Position numbers and translations under genes: made by a program. From Pseudomonas sessilinigenes (GTDB lineage Bacteria > Pseudomonadota > Gammaproteobacteria > Pseudomonadales > Pseudomonadaceae): DNA of 64,000 nucleotides. Under the pieces are notes generated by a model. That model worked only from the letters and a program-made list of their open reading frames with translations. It searched no databases and was not told where the DNA came from. The stretch spans positions 1,984,001 to 2,048,000 of the forward strand of contig NZ_CP027706.1 of assembly GCF_003850565.1 (NCBI RefSeq), read 5' to 3'. Below are positions 17,377 to 26,380 of this stretch, in pieces; within the stretch, counting starts at the first letter, position 1; each line of letters opens with the position of its first letter.

Positions 17377-18123
17377 TCAGGCGCCGAACCCACCGTCGAT
17401 GCTCAGGCTGGCGCCGGTGATGTAGCCCGCTTCCGGGCCGGCCAGGTAGGCCACGAAGGCGGCGATTTCCTCGGCGCGGCCATAACGCCGTACGGCCATC
17501 AGGTCCATCAGGCTGTCAGCGAAATCGCTGTCGGCCGGGTTCATGTCGGTGTCCACCGGGCCGGGTTGCACGTTGTTGATGGTGATACCGCGCGGGCCCA
17601 GGTCCCGGGCCAGGCCCTTGGTCAGGCCCACCAGCGCGGCCTTGCTCATGGCATAAGGGCCGCCACCGGCGAAAGGCATGCGGTCGGCGTTGGTACTGCC
17701 GATGTTGATGATGCGGCCGCCTTCGCCCATGTGCCGAGCGGCTTCCTGGGTGGCGATGAAGACGCTGCGGACGTTGATCGCCAGGGTCCGGTCGAAGTCT
17801 TCCAGCTGGAACTCATCCAGCGGTGCCACCGCCAGCACCCCGGCATTGTTGACCAGTATATCCAGGCGGCCGAAGGCCTGGACGCTGGCGTTCACCGCGC
17901 GGCGGATGGCTTCGGCGTCGGCGCTGTCGGCCTGGATCGCCAGGGCCTGGCCGCCCTGGGCGATGATGTGTTCTTGCAGGGCCCGGGCTTTATCCGCCGA
18001 GCTGACATAGGTGAAGGCCACGGCAGCGCCTTCGGCCGCCAGGCGCTCGACGATGGCGGCGCCAATGCCGCGGGAACCGCCCTGGATCAAGGCCACTTTG
18101 CCGTTGAGGTCGAACTTGCTCAT
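17377..18123 (-). CDS. SDR family NAD(P)-dependent oxidoreductase
   Basis: This 248-residue classical short-chain dehydrogenase has cofactor loop GGSRGIG (about 16-22), LVNNAGV, and the catalytic Ser plus YxxxK in GPYAMSKAAL. The closest general resemblance is to glucose/3-oxoacyl-ACP reductase-like enzymes; the substrate is unknown. It is divergent from the LysR gene at 18246, the usual arrangement of a LysR regulator and its target. It lies beyond the cluster terminator, on the opposite strand and with higher G+C, so I do not count it as part of the biosynthetic island. Confidence 0.9.
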   Translation of the reverse strand: MSKFDLNGKVALIQGGSRGIGAAIVERLAAEGAAVAFTYVSSADKARALQEHIIAQGGQALAIQADSADAEAIRRAVNASVQAFGRLDILVNNAGVLAVAPLDEFQLEDFDRTLAINVRSVFIATQEAARHMGEGGRIINIGSTNADRMPFAGGGPYAMSKAALVGLTKGLARDLGPRGITINNVQPGPVDTDMNPADSDFADSLMDLMAVRRYGRAEEIAAFVAYLAGPEAGYITGASLSIDGGFGA

Positions 18124-18245
18124 GTAGGTCTCCTGGATTGAAAGGCGAATGCCTTGGGTGGAGCCCAGTATCGAGCGCTGATTGAGTCCTGGGTAGCGGG
18201 TAATCCCTATACTCTGTGTAAACCAAAAGTTTGGAATCCTGGTGT

Positions 18246-19169
18246 ATGGAAGGCTTCAGCAGCATTGAGTGTTTCGTGCGCAGCGCCGAAGTCGGCAGTT
18301 TTGCCGAAGCGGCACGGCGCCTGGGGCTGACCCCGGCGGCGGTGGGCAAGAGCGTGGCCAAGCTGGAGGCGCGGGTGGGGGTCAGGCTGTTCCAGCGCAG
18401 TACCCGGCGCCTGACCCTGACCGAGGCCGGCCGCCTGTTCCTGGCGGAAGTCAGCGACAGCCTGCACACCATCCAGCATGCCGTGAGCAGCCTGGCCAAC
18501 GCCCAGGGGCGGCCCGCCGGTACCCTCAAGGTCAGCGTGGGCACAGTGTTCGGTTGCCTGTACATCGTGCCTCTGCTGGGGGCGTTCCTGGCCCGTTATC
18601 CGGATATCCAGCCGGACTGGCATTTCGATAACCGCCAGGTAGACCTGATCGGCCAGGGCTTCGATGCCGCCATCGGCGGTGGCTTCGAGCTGCCGCCCGG
18701 CGTGGTGGCCCGGCGCCTGACCCCGGCCCATCGGGTGCTGGTGGCCAGCGCAGCCTACCTGCATGGGCGAGGGCCGATCAGCGAGCCTGCGGACCTGCGC
18801 GATTGCCGCGGCATCCTGATCCGCTCCCCGCAGACCGGGCGTATCCGCACCTGGCAGCTGACTGGGCGAGCAGGGGGGCAGCAACCCCTGGAGCTCAAGG
18901 CGGCCATGACCATGAGCGATTCCGAGGCGGCCTGTATCGCCGCCGCCCAGGGGCTGGGCGTGGCCCTGGTGAGCATGCCGTTCGCGGTCAATCACTTGCG
19001 CTCCGGCGCCCTGCGGCGAGTGCTGCCGGATTGGTACGTGGATGATGGCTTCACCTCGATCTACTACGCCGAGCACAAGATGTTGCCGGGCAAGACCCGG
19101 GCCTTCGTCGATTTCGTGATCCAGCAGTTCGCCGAACAGGGCCTGGCCCAAGCCTTCAGCGCCGTATAG
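18246..19169 (+). CDS. LysR-family transcriptional regulator
   Basis: This 307-residue protein has an N-terminal winged helix (FSSIECFVRSAEVGSFAEAA and RLFQRSTRRLTLT) and a LysR substrate-binding domain. The ATG at 18246 is preferred to an upstream TTG in frame. It probably controls the divergent SDR gene. The 122-nt intergenic region contains the dyad CCAAA-AG-TTTGG (18223-18234), a possible LysR box, and a -10-like TATACT at 18208. Confidence 0.92.
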   Translation: MEGFSSIECFVRSAEVGSFAEAARRLGLTPAAVGKSVAKLEARVGVRLFQRSTRRLTLTEAGRLFLAEVSDSLHTIQHAVSSLANAQGRPAGTLKVSVGTVFGCLYIVPLLGAFLARYPDIQPDWHFDNRQVDLIGQGFDAAIGGGFELPPGVVARRLTPAHRVLVASAAYLHGRGPISEPADLRDCRGILIRSPQTGRIRTWQLTGRAGGQQPLELKAAMTMSDSEAACIAAAQGLGVALVSMPFAVNHLRSGALRRVLPDWYVDDGFTSIYYAEHKMLPGKTRAFVDFVIQQFAEQGLAQAFSAV

Positions 19170-19181
19170 CGGTTGGCTGGT

Positions 19182-19910
19182 TCAGCGTCCCTGGCGCATC
19201 GGCCAGCCGATCACGCGCTTGGGGCGTGGCGTGGCATAGGTGCGTACCTTGGAGGTCGACAGCCCCTGGCGTACCAGGGACTCGGCGATGGTCACGGCGG
19301 CGGTCACCCCATCCACCACCGGCACTCCAGTGCGCTGGCGGATCTGTTCGTCGAGCCCGGCCATGCCGCCACAGCCCAGGCAAATGACTTCGGCCTTGTC
19401 CTGGGTCACGGCCAGCTCGGCCTGGTGGACGATGGCTTGCACTGCCCGCGCCGGATCTTCCTCCAGCTCCAGCACCGCCAGGCCACTGGCTCGCACCGAG
19501 GCACAGCGTTCGTACAGGCCCGACAGTCTGAGGCGGTCCTCGATCAGCGGCACGGTGCGGTCCAGGGTGGTCACCACCGAGTAGGCGTGGCCGAGGAACA
19601 TGGCGGTGCTGGCGGCGGCATCGGTGATATCCACCACCGGTACATTCAGCAGCTCCTGCAAGCCTTCGCGGCCGTGCTCGCCATAACCGGCCTGGATGAC
19701 CGCGTCATAGGGCTGGTCGTAGGCCAGAACCCGGTCCATCACGGCGATGGCGGCCAGGTAGCTTTCGAAGTTGCCCTCTACCGATTCGGCGCCGAAGTAG
19801 GGGGTGAGGCCGACAATCTCGGTGCCGGGGGCGGCTATGGCTTGGGCCTGGCGGGCAATGGCCTGGGTGATGCTGTCGCTGGTGTTGACGTTGACCACGA
19901 GAATTCGCAT
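19182..19910 (-). CDS. Asp/Glu/hydantoin racemase family protein
   Basis: This 242-residue protein resembles hydantoin/allantoin racemases (HyuE/HpxA type). The second catalytic cysteine is present in ICLGCGGMAGL. The region where the first cysteine is expected reads AGYGEHGREG, with no Cys, so either the catalysis differs or the protein is not a two-base racemase. It is downstream of and co-directional with an NCS1 permease, supporting a role in hydantoin, allantoin or related amide uptake and use. Start 19910 has AAGGAA upstream; the longer frame to 20018 overlaps the permease gene. Confidence 0.82.
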   Translation of the reverse strand: MRILVVNVNTSDSITQAIARQAQAIAAPGTEIVGLTPYFGAESVEGNFESYLAAIAVMDRVLAYDQPYDAVIQAGYGEHGREGLQELLNVPVVDITDAAASTAMFLGHAYSVVTTLDRTVPLIEDRLRLSGLYERCASVRASGLAVLELEEDPARAVQAIVHQAELAVTQDKAEVICLGCGGMAGLDEQIRQRTGVPVVDGVTAAVTIAESLVRQGLSTSKVRTYATPRPKRVIGWPMRQGR

Positions 19911-19968
19911 TGGGGTTCCTTGGTGGTTGGCTGAATCCAGGCCCGGCATGCCGGGCCATTTACATCGA

Positions 19969-21516
19969 TCAATGGCTGGCGTTGTCCACGGCGATCGATT
20001 CGCCGTCGATGTCCGCATAGTAGGGTTGGCGCTTGGCGATGATCAGGTACAGCAGGCCGGCGATACCGGCGCCGATCAGCCAGGAGAATGGCGAGACGCT
20101 GGCAAACCCGGGCACCAGGGCCAGGGTAATGGCGATCAGCGCCGCGGGAACGAATGCCGCCACTGCTCGCAGGTTGACGCCGTGGCTGTAGAAGTACGGT
20201 CCTTGAGGGTCTTCGCTGTACAACTGCGGCACGTCGACCCGGCCTTTACGCAGCATCCAGTAGTCCACCATGATCACCCCGTACAGCGGGCCCAGCAGCG
20301 CGCCGAGGCCGGCCAGGAAGTACTGGATCACCAGCGGGCTGTTGTAGAGATTCCACGGCAGGATCAGCACCGCGATGGTGGCGCTGATCAGTCCGGCCCG
20401 GCGGAAGGTCAGATGCCGGGGCGCCAGGTTGCTGAGGACGAAGGCCGGGGCGACGAAGTTGGCCATGATGTTCACCGCCACGGTGACGATCAGGAATGCC
20501 AGGCAGCCCAGGGCCAGGAACGGGGTGCTGGGGATCGAGGCGATGATGTCGGTGGGGCTTTCGATGATCTTGCCGTTGATCTGCAGTTGTGCGCCGCACA
20601 GCAGCACCGTGATGCTGGCGAACACCAGGATGTTCACCGGCAGGCCCCAGAAGTTGCCCACGGTGATGGTCTTGCGGCATGGCGCGGAGCGGGCGAAGTC
20701 GCAGAAGTTGAGCACCATCGTGCCGTAGATCGCCAGCCACAGCGTGCCGCCGGCGAAGATCTGCCGCCACATTTCACCACCGCTCAGGGGCTCGCGGATC
20801 GACCAGGCAATGTGCCCGTCGGCCTGGGTGTACATCCATCCGGCGAGGCAGGCCACAGTCAGCAGGATGATCGGGCCGGCGAAGGCTTCGTAGCGGCGGA
20901 TCATTTCCATGCCGTAGGCCAGGATCGCCAGCTGCACCAGCCAGATGGTCACGAAACAGGCCCAGCCCAGGCTCGACAGGCCGAGGATCGCATCATGGTC
21001 GTAGGCCGCGAAGCCTGGATGGATGGCGGTGAGCAACACGCGAAACACCACCGAGGCCAGGTAGGTCTGGATGCCGAACCAGGCGATGGCGATCACGGCG
21101 CGGATCAATGCCGGGATCTGCGCGCCATGGATGCCGAAGGCGATGCGGCTGATCACCGGGAAGGGCACCCCGGTCTTCTGCCCCATATAGCCCGACAGGT
21201 TCATGAAGAAGTACACCAGCGCCGCGCCGATGCCCAGCGCCAGGAGGATCTGCCAGCCCCCCAGGCCCAGGGCGTAGAGGCCGATGGCGAAGGAGTAGTT
21301 GGCGATGTTGTGCACATCGTTGGTCCACAGGGCGAAGATGCTGTAGCCGCCCCAGCGCCGGCCTTCGATCTTGGTGGGGGCCAAGTCGTTGTTATGCAGG
21401 CGTGGGCTGAGGGTGACGGGTTCCCAAGACGTGTCGACCACCGGGTGCTGGAGGTTGTGGGAGTGCAGGGAGGAGGGCGGGTCCAGTGCGATGTCATTGG
21501 AAGGGCGGGTGTGCAT
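19969..21516 (-). CDS. NCS1 family permease (hydantoin/allantoin/nucleobase-like)
   Basis: This 515-residue integral membrane protein has about twelve hydrophobic segments. The N-terminal signature NDVHNIANYSFAIG with the following GWQ segment is typical of NCS1 sodium- or proton-coupled carriers such as Mhp1 and allantoin permease. Substrate choice among hydantoins, allantoin, uracil or cytosine cannot be settled from sequence, but the racemase-like gene directly downstream favours hydantoin or allantoin. AGGAG precedes the ATG. A GntR-type palindrome lies about 150 nt upstream. Confidence 0.9.
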   Translation of the reverse strand: MHTRPSNDIALDPPSSLHSHNLQHPVVDTSWEPVTLSPRLHNNDLAPTKIEGRRWGGYSIFALWTNDVHNIANYSFAIGLYALGLGGWQILLALGIGAALVYFFMNLSGYMGQKTGVPFPVISRIAFGIHGAQIPALIRAVIAIAWFGIQTYLASVVFRVLLTAIHPGFAAYDHDAILGLSSLGWACFVTIWLVQLAILAYGMEMIRRYEAFAGPIILLTVACLAGWMYTQADGHIAWSIREPLSGGEMWRQIFAGGTLWLAIYGTMVLNFCDFARSAPCRKTITVGNFWGLPVNILVFASITVLLCGAQLQINGKIIESPTDIIASIPSTPFLALGCLAFLIVTVAVNIMANFVAPAFVLSNLAPRHLTFRRAGLISATIAVLILPWNLYNSPLVIQYFLAGLGALLGPLYGVIMVDYWMLRKGRVDVPQLYSEDPQGPYFYSHGVNLRAVAAFVPAALIAITLALVPGFASVSPFSWLIGAGIAGLLYLIIAKRQPYYADIDGESIAVDNASH

Positions 21517-21667
21517 GCCGGCGTACTCCTGATTCCATCCCTGGATGACACTGCCGAGCCTGGGCCGGACAATCTTCGTCGCAGGTGGGGAATCACTGGG
21601 TTCGGGACGTCTGCAGCTTGAGTCGGGGCAAGCGTGCGGACAGTGAGTGTATGTATGTTTTGATTAT

Positions 21668-21681
21668 TTTTGTATACAAAA
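21668..21681. promoter_or_regulatory. palindromic operator candidate upstream of the permease
   Basis: TTTTGTATACAAAA is a perfect 14-bp palindrome with the TTGTATACAA core common to GntR/FCD-type operators. It is in the intergenic region 21517-21967, which is A+T-rich and otherwise shows no gene on either strand. No GntR gene is adjacent. Confidence 0.5.
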
Positions 21682-21967
21682 CATGCTTCGACTCAAGCCA
21701 CTTCTATGCCAGTTCCAGCACTATGCTTTTTACTGCTGATTTCGTTTCGTTATTTAGAAGGCATAACTCGTTGAAATGGTGTGAATAAAAATTGACCATT
21801 TGAACAGGTATTTATTTTTCAGGTGCCAGCCGTGGAATCCGCGAGGAGATCGCGGTGTAACTTTTCAGGGCGGATGGTGCTTGAAGTGCACACAAAAATG
21901 GCACTCTGGGTGACATTTATGTGTACACGTTTGCTCTGTCAGGCGATCGAACGAGCGCCGGGCGGGT

Positions 21968-22702
21968 TCAGGCCTTGCCGATGAGGTTGCCGGCGTGCAG
22001 GCCGCATTCCTTCTGGGTGGCTTCTTCCCACCACCAGCGACCTTCGCGTTCGTGCTGGTTGGGCAGGACCGGGCGGGTGCAGGGCTCGCAGCCGATGCTG
22101 ATGAAACCGCGTTCGTGCAGGCTGTTGTACGGCAGTTCGAGCATGCGGATATAGCCCCAGATCTCCTCGCTGCTCATCTGCGCCAGCGGGTTGAACTTGT
22201 ACAGCGTGCGCTCCGGGGTGGAGAAAGCGCTGTCGATCTCCAGGACCGCTACCTGGCTGCGGGTGCCCGGGCTCTGGTCGCGGCGCTGGCCGGTGGCCCA
22301 GGCACTGACGGTGGACAGCTTGCGCCGCAGGGGTTCGATCTTGCGGATACCGCAGCATTCGCCATGGCCATCCTTGTAGAAACTGAACAGGCCCTTTTCC
22401 TTGACGAAGGGTTCGAGCTTGCTGTGATCCGGCGAGATCAGCTCGATGTCGATCTTGTAGTGTTCGCGCACCTGGTCGATGAAGCGGTAGGTCTCCGGAT
22501 GCAGGCGCCCGGTGTCGAGGCTGAAGACCCTGACGTTCTTGTTCAGCTTCCAGGCCATGTCCACCAGCACCACATCCTCGGCACCGCTGAAGGAGATCCA
22601 CAGGTCATCGCCGAACTGGGAGAAAGCCAGCTTGAGAATGTCCTGGGCGGATTTGTTGGCATAGGTCGCGGCGAGTTCAGCGACATCGAACGATGGGGTC
22701 AT
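21968..22702 (-). CDS. cysH: assimilatory APS/PAPS reductase
   Basis: This 244-residue protein has the paired-cysteine motifs CCGIRK and CEPC, which bind a [4Fe-4S] cluster in APS-type reductases, and [11 protein letters not shown] near the N terminus for nucleotide binding. It reduces activated sulfate to sulfite with thioredoxin. The iron-sulfur version is the one Pseudomonas uses. AGGAAA lies before the ATG. The gene is followed by a gap with no recognisable terminator. Confidence 0.95.
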   Translation of the reverse strand: MTPSFDVAELAATYANKSAQDILKLAFSQFGDDLWISFSGAEDVVLVDMAWKLNKNVRVFSLDTGRLHPETYRFIDQVREHYKIDIELISPDHSKLEPFVKEKGLFSFYKDGHGECCGIRKIEPLRRKLSTVSAWATGQRRDQSPGTRSQVAVLEIDSAFSTPERTLYKFNPLAQMSSEEIWGYIRMLELPYNSLHERGFISIGCEPCTRPVLPNQHEREGRWWWEEATQKECGLHAGNLIGKA

Positions 22703-22818
22703 CAGGGCGGTTTCCTACAGGTCGGTGGCGCTGTGCGCTCTATAGGGGGGCGATCTTAGCAAAATCCACCCGGCCCTGGCGCGTTCGTCTGCGTTGCGCC
22801 CATGGGGGCGAGTCGCTA

Positions 22819-23082
22819 GGGTCTGTTGCCATTTCGCCGCGACCGCGCCGGAGCCAGTTTTAGCGCGGAGCTAGGCACGAGACGCGAGGTTTGGCATTCC
22901 AAATGAGCCGTCGAGTAACGACGCGCCGCGCTAAAACCGGCCCGTCCCTTCGGGTTGCGCGGCAAATGGCGCCATGCGTCGTTGCAGGACTTGGCAAGGG
23001 AGCGACCGTTGCCTGCGTCCTACGCCTAGCCTGGCGCCATTTGACGCGGCAACGCGGTTTGCGCCGAAACGGCAACAGACCC
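22819..23082. mobile_element. MITE-like element with terminal inverted repeats
   Basis: A 264-bp segment begins GGGTCTGTTGCC and ends GGCAACAGACCC, a perfect 12-bp terminal inverted repeat that continues imperfectly for about another 15 bp. It is flanked on both sides by TA (22817-22818 and 23083-23084), consistent with a TA target duplication. Inside, GCCAGTTTTAGCGCGG (22853-22868) and a near reverse complement around 22926-22941 form a further hairpin. It encodes no credible protein. It occupies most of the cysH-thrH intergenic region. Confidence 0.75.
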
Positions 23083-23143
23083 TATAGTTCGGCCGTCCTT
23101 TTGCTCGCTCAATATCAATAATCAGAACCAATGGGAGTGTCTT

Positions 23144-23761
23144 GTGGAAATCGCCTGTCTCGATCTGGAAGGTGTACTGGTCCCGGAAATCTGGATCGCC
23201 TTTGCTGAAAAAACCGGGATTGAATCCCTCAAGGCCACCACCCGGGATATTCCCGACTACGACGTACTGATGAAGCAGCGCCTGCGCATTCTCGACGAGC
23301 ACGGCCTGAAGCTCTCGGACATCCAGGAAGTGATCGCCACCCTCAAGCCGCTGGACGGCGCGGTGGAGTTCGTCAACTGGCTGCGCGAGCGCTTCCAGGT
23401 GGTGATCCTCTCCGACACCTTCTATGAGTTCTCCCAGCCGCTGATGCGCCAGTTGGGTTTCCCGACCTTGTTGTGCCACCGCCTGGTCACCGATGACAGT
23501 GGTCGCGTCACCGGCTATCAGTTGCGCCAGAAGGACCCCAAGCGCCAGTCGGTGCTGGCCTTCAAGAGCCTGTACTACCGGGTGATCGCCGCCGGCGACT
23601 CCTACAACGACACCACCATGCTCGGCGAGGCGGATGCCGGCATCCTGTTCCACGCGCCGGACAACGTGATCCGCGAGTTCCCGCAGTTCCCGGCGGTGCA
23701 CAGCTTCGCCGAGCTCAAGCAGGAGTTCCTCAAGGCCTCCAACCGTAGCCTGAGCCTGTAA
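23144..23761 (+). CDS. thrH: bifunctional phosphoserine phosphatase/homoserine phosphotransferase
   Basis: This 205-residue HAD-superfamily enzyme has DLEGVL (motif I with the first Asp of DxE), ILSDTFYEF (motif II) and GDSYNDTTML (motif IV). The DxE variant and the length match ThrH, which moves phosphate between phosphoserine and homoserine. Translation starts at GTG 23144 with GGGAG upstream. Any promoter must lie in or just after the MITE-like element. Confidence 0.93.
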   Translation: MEIACLDLEGVLVPEIWIAFAEKTGIESLKATTRDIPDYDVLMKQRLRILDEHGLKLSDIQEVIATLKPLDGAVEFVNWLRERFQVVILSDTFYEFSQPLMRQLGFPTLLCHRLVTDDSGRVTGYQLRQKDPKRQSVLAFKSLYYRVIAAGDSYNDTTMLGEADAGILFHAPDNVIREFPQFPAVHSFAELKQEFLKASNRSLSL

Positions 23762-23807
23762 CGACCAGGCCGCGTGCGGCGGCAATCGCGCGGGGGATCA
23801 GGCTTCG

Positions 23808-23870
23808 CGTAGCCGCTGCCGCAGGTTGTGTACGGGCGCGTAGCGGCCGCGAGATCGGGTAGCCGCTACC
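23808..23870. repeat. REP-like palindromic repeats
   Basis: Three versions of a CGTAGCCGCT/AGCGGCTACG core occur within 63 bp between thrH and pabB: around 23808-23825, the inverse around 23836-23853, and GGTAGCCGCTACC at 23858-23870. The alternating orientation is that of Pseudomonas REP elements between convergent genes. Confidence 0.55.
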
Positions 23871-23894
23871 ATCAGCTCCTGCGGGCAGCTGTCG

Positions 23895-25256
23895 TCAGAG
23901 CTGCTGCAGGGTGTCCAGCAGGACTTGCACCTTGGTGATCGACTCCTGGTATTCGGCCTGCCAGTCCGAGTCGGCCACGATTCCGCCGCCGCCCCAGCAA
24001 CTGATCTGCCCGTCCTTGGCCAGCAGGCTGCGGATGGCGATGGAGCTGTCCATTTCCCCGCGCACGTCCAGGTACAGCAGCGAGCCGCAATACAGCGCCC
24101 GGCGCGTGGGTTCGAGCTCATCGATGATCTGCATCGAGCGGATCTTCGGCGCGCCGGTGATCGAGCCGCCAGGGAAGCTGCCGGCGATCAGGTCCAGGGC
24201 ATCCTTGTCGTTCGCCAGCTCGCCGGTGACGCTGCTCACCAGGTGGTGGACGTTGGGGTAGCTCTCCAGGCTGAACAGCTCCGGCACCCGCACCGAGCCG
24301 ATGCGGCAGCTGCGGCCCAGATCATTGCGCAGCAGGTCGACGATCATCAGGTTTTCCGCCCGGTCCTTGGCGCTGGCCAGCAGTTCGGCGGCGCTGGCCG
24401 CGTCCTCGGCCGCATCCCGGCCGCGGGGGCGGGTACCCTTGATCGGCCGGGTTTCCACCCGGCCCTGGCTGACATGAACGAAGCGTTCCGGTGACAGGCT
24501 CAGCACCGCGCCACCGTCGGGCAAGCGCTGGAAGCCGGAGAACGGCGTGGGGCAGGCCGCGCGCAGCGCACGGTAGGCCACCCATGGATCGCCCTGGTAC
24601 CGGCCGCGAAAGCGCTGGGCGAAATTCACCTGGTAGCAATCGCCGGACCGGATGTAGTGCTGGATGCGTTCGAAAGCCTGGCGATAGTCATCGGCGCCAA
24701 GGTCGGCCTGCATGGGGCTGGTCAGCTGGAACGAGGTGCTGGGTGCCGGCAGCGGCTGACTGAATAGCTGGAGCAGGCGCTGGCGCTCGCTCGGTGCCAG
24801 GCTGGGATGGAACACCAGTTGGCTGGTGCCCGCCTGGTGATCGTTGACCAGTGCCCAGGCATACAGGCCCAGGCGCGCATCGGGCAGGTGCAGGTCGTCC
24901 CGGGCCTGGCTGGGCATGCGCTCCAGGTGCCGGCCGAAGTCATAGCTCAGGTAGCCGATCAGGCCGCCGGCGAACGGCAGGTCGTAGGGGGCGGGAATCT
25001 GTGCCGGGCCCAGTTGCGCCAGGTTGTCCCGCAGGCGTTGGAGGAATGCGCCGCCACTTTCCTCGGCGGCCACCGTCAGTTGCGCCAGGGGCCAGGCACT
25101 GAGCAGGTCGTAGCGGCCGCGCTCGGCGCTGGGGCGGCCACTATCGAGCAGCACGGCGCCGGGGGCGTGTTCGATTGCCGCGAAGTAGTCGGCGGGATTG
25201 TCGCGATAGGGGAGCGGGTGTACGGAACAGGTCAACATGCGGGGCAGATCAGCCAT
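23895..25256 (-). CDS. pabB: aminodeoxychorismate synthase component I
   Basis: This 453-residue protein of the anthranilate synthase I/PabB family has the conserved KGTRPRG, DLLRNDLGR and the glycine-rich GSFPGGSITGAPK near the active site. It converts chorismate plus ammonia (from PabA) to aminodeoxychorismate for folate. The start at 25256 lacks a strong ribosome binding site; Met7 (25238) is a possible alternative. It is convergent with thrH. Confidence 0.93.
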   Translation of the reverse strand: MADLPRMLTCSVHPLPYRDNPADYFAAIEHAPGAVLLDSGRPSAERGRYDLLSAWPLAQLTVAAEESGGAFLQRLRDNLAQLGPAQIPAPYDLPFAGGLIGYLSYDFGRHLERMPSQARDDLHLPDARLGLYAWALVNDHQAGTSQLVFHPSLAPSERQRLLQLFSQPLPAPSTSFQLTSPMQADLGADDYRQAFERIQHYIRSGDCYQVNFAQRFRGRYQGDPWVAYRALRAACPTPFSGFQRLPDGGAVLSLSPERFVHVSQGRVETRPIKGTRPRGRDAAEDAASAAELLASAKDRAENLMIVDLLRNDLGRSCRIGSVRVPELFSLESYPNVHHLVSSVTGELANDKDALDLIAGSFPGGSITGAPKIRSMQIIDELEPTRRALYCGSLLYLDVRGEMDSSIAIRSLLAKDGQISCWGGGGIVADSDWQAEYQESITKVQVLLDTLQQL

Positions 25257-25393
25257 CGGGGCGCGGCTGGCGATTGTAGTCCCCCCGGGGATTTGCTCCT
25301 AGGGGGGAGGTCGGCAATGGTGCGGTTTACGACGTACCGCTTGCATTGGCCACTGCCAGCGGCTGCGCCAGGACCTTCTGGCAGCCGTTGCGA

Positions 25394-26380
25394 TCAGCCT
25401 TCAACGGCGGGGATATGGCCGAACAGTTGCTGGGCGAAACGTACTCGTTCCTCGACGCTTTCCTCGATGCCCTGGGCCTTGAGCTGTTCCAGGTGGGCCT
25501 CGATGGCGTGGGTGCGCTGGGTCAGGCCGCAGTCGTTGGCGATCTGGATGTTCAGGCCCGGGCGGGCGTTGAGCTCGAGGATCAACGGCCCCTTGTCCTG
25601 GTCCAGCACCATGTCCACGCCGATGTAGCCCAGGCCGCACAGCTCGTAGCAACCGGCCGCCAGCTTCATGAAGCCGTCCCAGTAGGGCAGCTGCACGCCG
25701 TCTACCGCGTTGGTGGTGTCCGGGTGCTTGGTAATGATGTTGTTCAGCCAGGTGCCGCGCAGGGTCAGGCCGGTGGCCAGGTCGACCCCGACGCCGATGG
25801 CGCCCTGGTGCAGGTTGGCCTTGCCGCCGGACTGGCGGGTCGGCAGGCGTAGCATGGCCATCACCGGGTAGCCCATGAGCACGATGATGCGGATGTCCGG
25901 CACGCCTTCGTAGCTGATGCTCTTGAAGATCTGGTCCGGGGTTACCCGGTACTCGATCAGCGCGCGGTCGCGGTGGCCGCCCAGGGAGTACAGGCCGGTG
26001 AGAATGCTGGAGATCTGATGCTCGATTTCCTCATGGCTGATGATCTTCCCGGAGACCGTGCGATAGCGGCCCTCGAAGCGGTCGGCGATCACCAGGATGC
26101 CATCGCCGCCGGCGCCCTGGGCCGGCTTGATGACGAAGTCGTTGCGCCCACCGATGATCTCGTCGAGCTTGTCGATTTCCTTCTCGGTGGAGATCACCCC
26201 GTACAGTTCCGGCACATGGATGCCGGCCTTGAGCGCCCGTTCCTTGGTGATGATCTTGTCATCGACGATGGGGTACAGGCTGCGCTTGTTGTACTTGAGC
26301 ACGTAGTCGGCGTTACGCCGGTTGATGCCCATGATCCCGCGCGCTTCCAGGGCCTTCCAGGTCTTCCACAGGCCGAACAT
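25394..26380 (-). CDS. alpha-L-glutamate-ligase-like ATP-grasp protein
   Basis: This 328-residue RimK-related ATP-grasp protein has FVIKPAQGAGGDGILV for nucleotide binding and LILELNARPGLNIQ for metal binding. It is the third gene of a conserved proteobacterial trio with the two genes upstream; the start codon overlaps the preceding stop (TGATG). It would ligate an amino acid, perhaps glutamate, to a protein or peptide. The actual substrate is not known to me. It acts in the cytoplasm beside a membrane partner. Confidence 0.88.
   Translation of the reverse strand: MFGLWKTWKALEARGIMGINRRNADYVLKYNKRSLYPIVDDKIITKERALKAGIHVPELYGVISTEKEIDKLDEIIGGRNDFVIKPAQGAGGDGILVIADRFEGRYRTVSGKIISHEEIEHQISSILTGLYSLGGHRDRALIEYRVTPDQIFKSISYEGVPDIRIIVLMGYPVMAMLRLPTRQSGGKANLHQGAIGVGVDLATGLTLRGTWLNNIITKHPDTTNAVDGVQLPYWDGFMKLAAGCYELCGLGYIGVDMVLDQDKGPLILELNARPGLNIQIANDCGLTQRTHAIEAHLEQLKAQGIEESVEERVRFAQQLFGHIPAVEG

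Noticed and set aside
17377..19169. SDR and LysR genes as a right-hand extension of the biosynthetic island
   Set aside because: They lie beyond a strong terminator, the SDR gene is on the opposite strand, they have higher G+C, and they form a self-contained regulator-target pair.
19804..21621. 605-codon plus-strand frame opposite the permease
   Set aside because: The composition is rich in Gln, His, Asp and Gly with no hydrophobic pattern; the minus strand gives a clear twelve-helix carrier.
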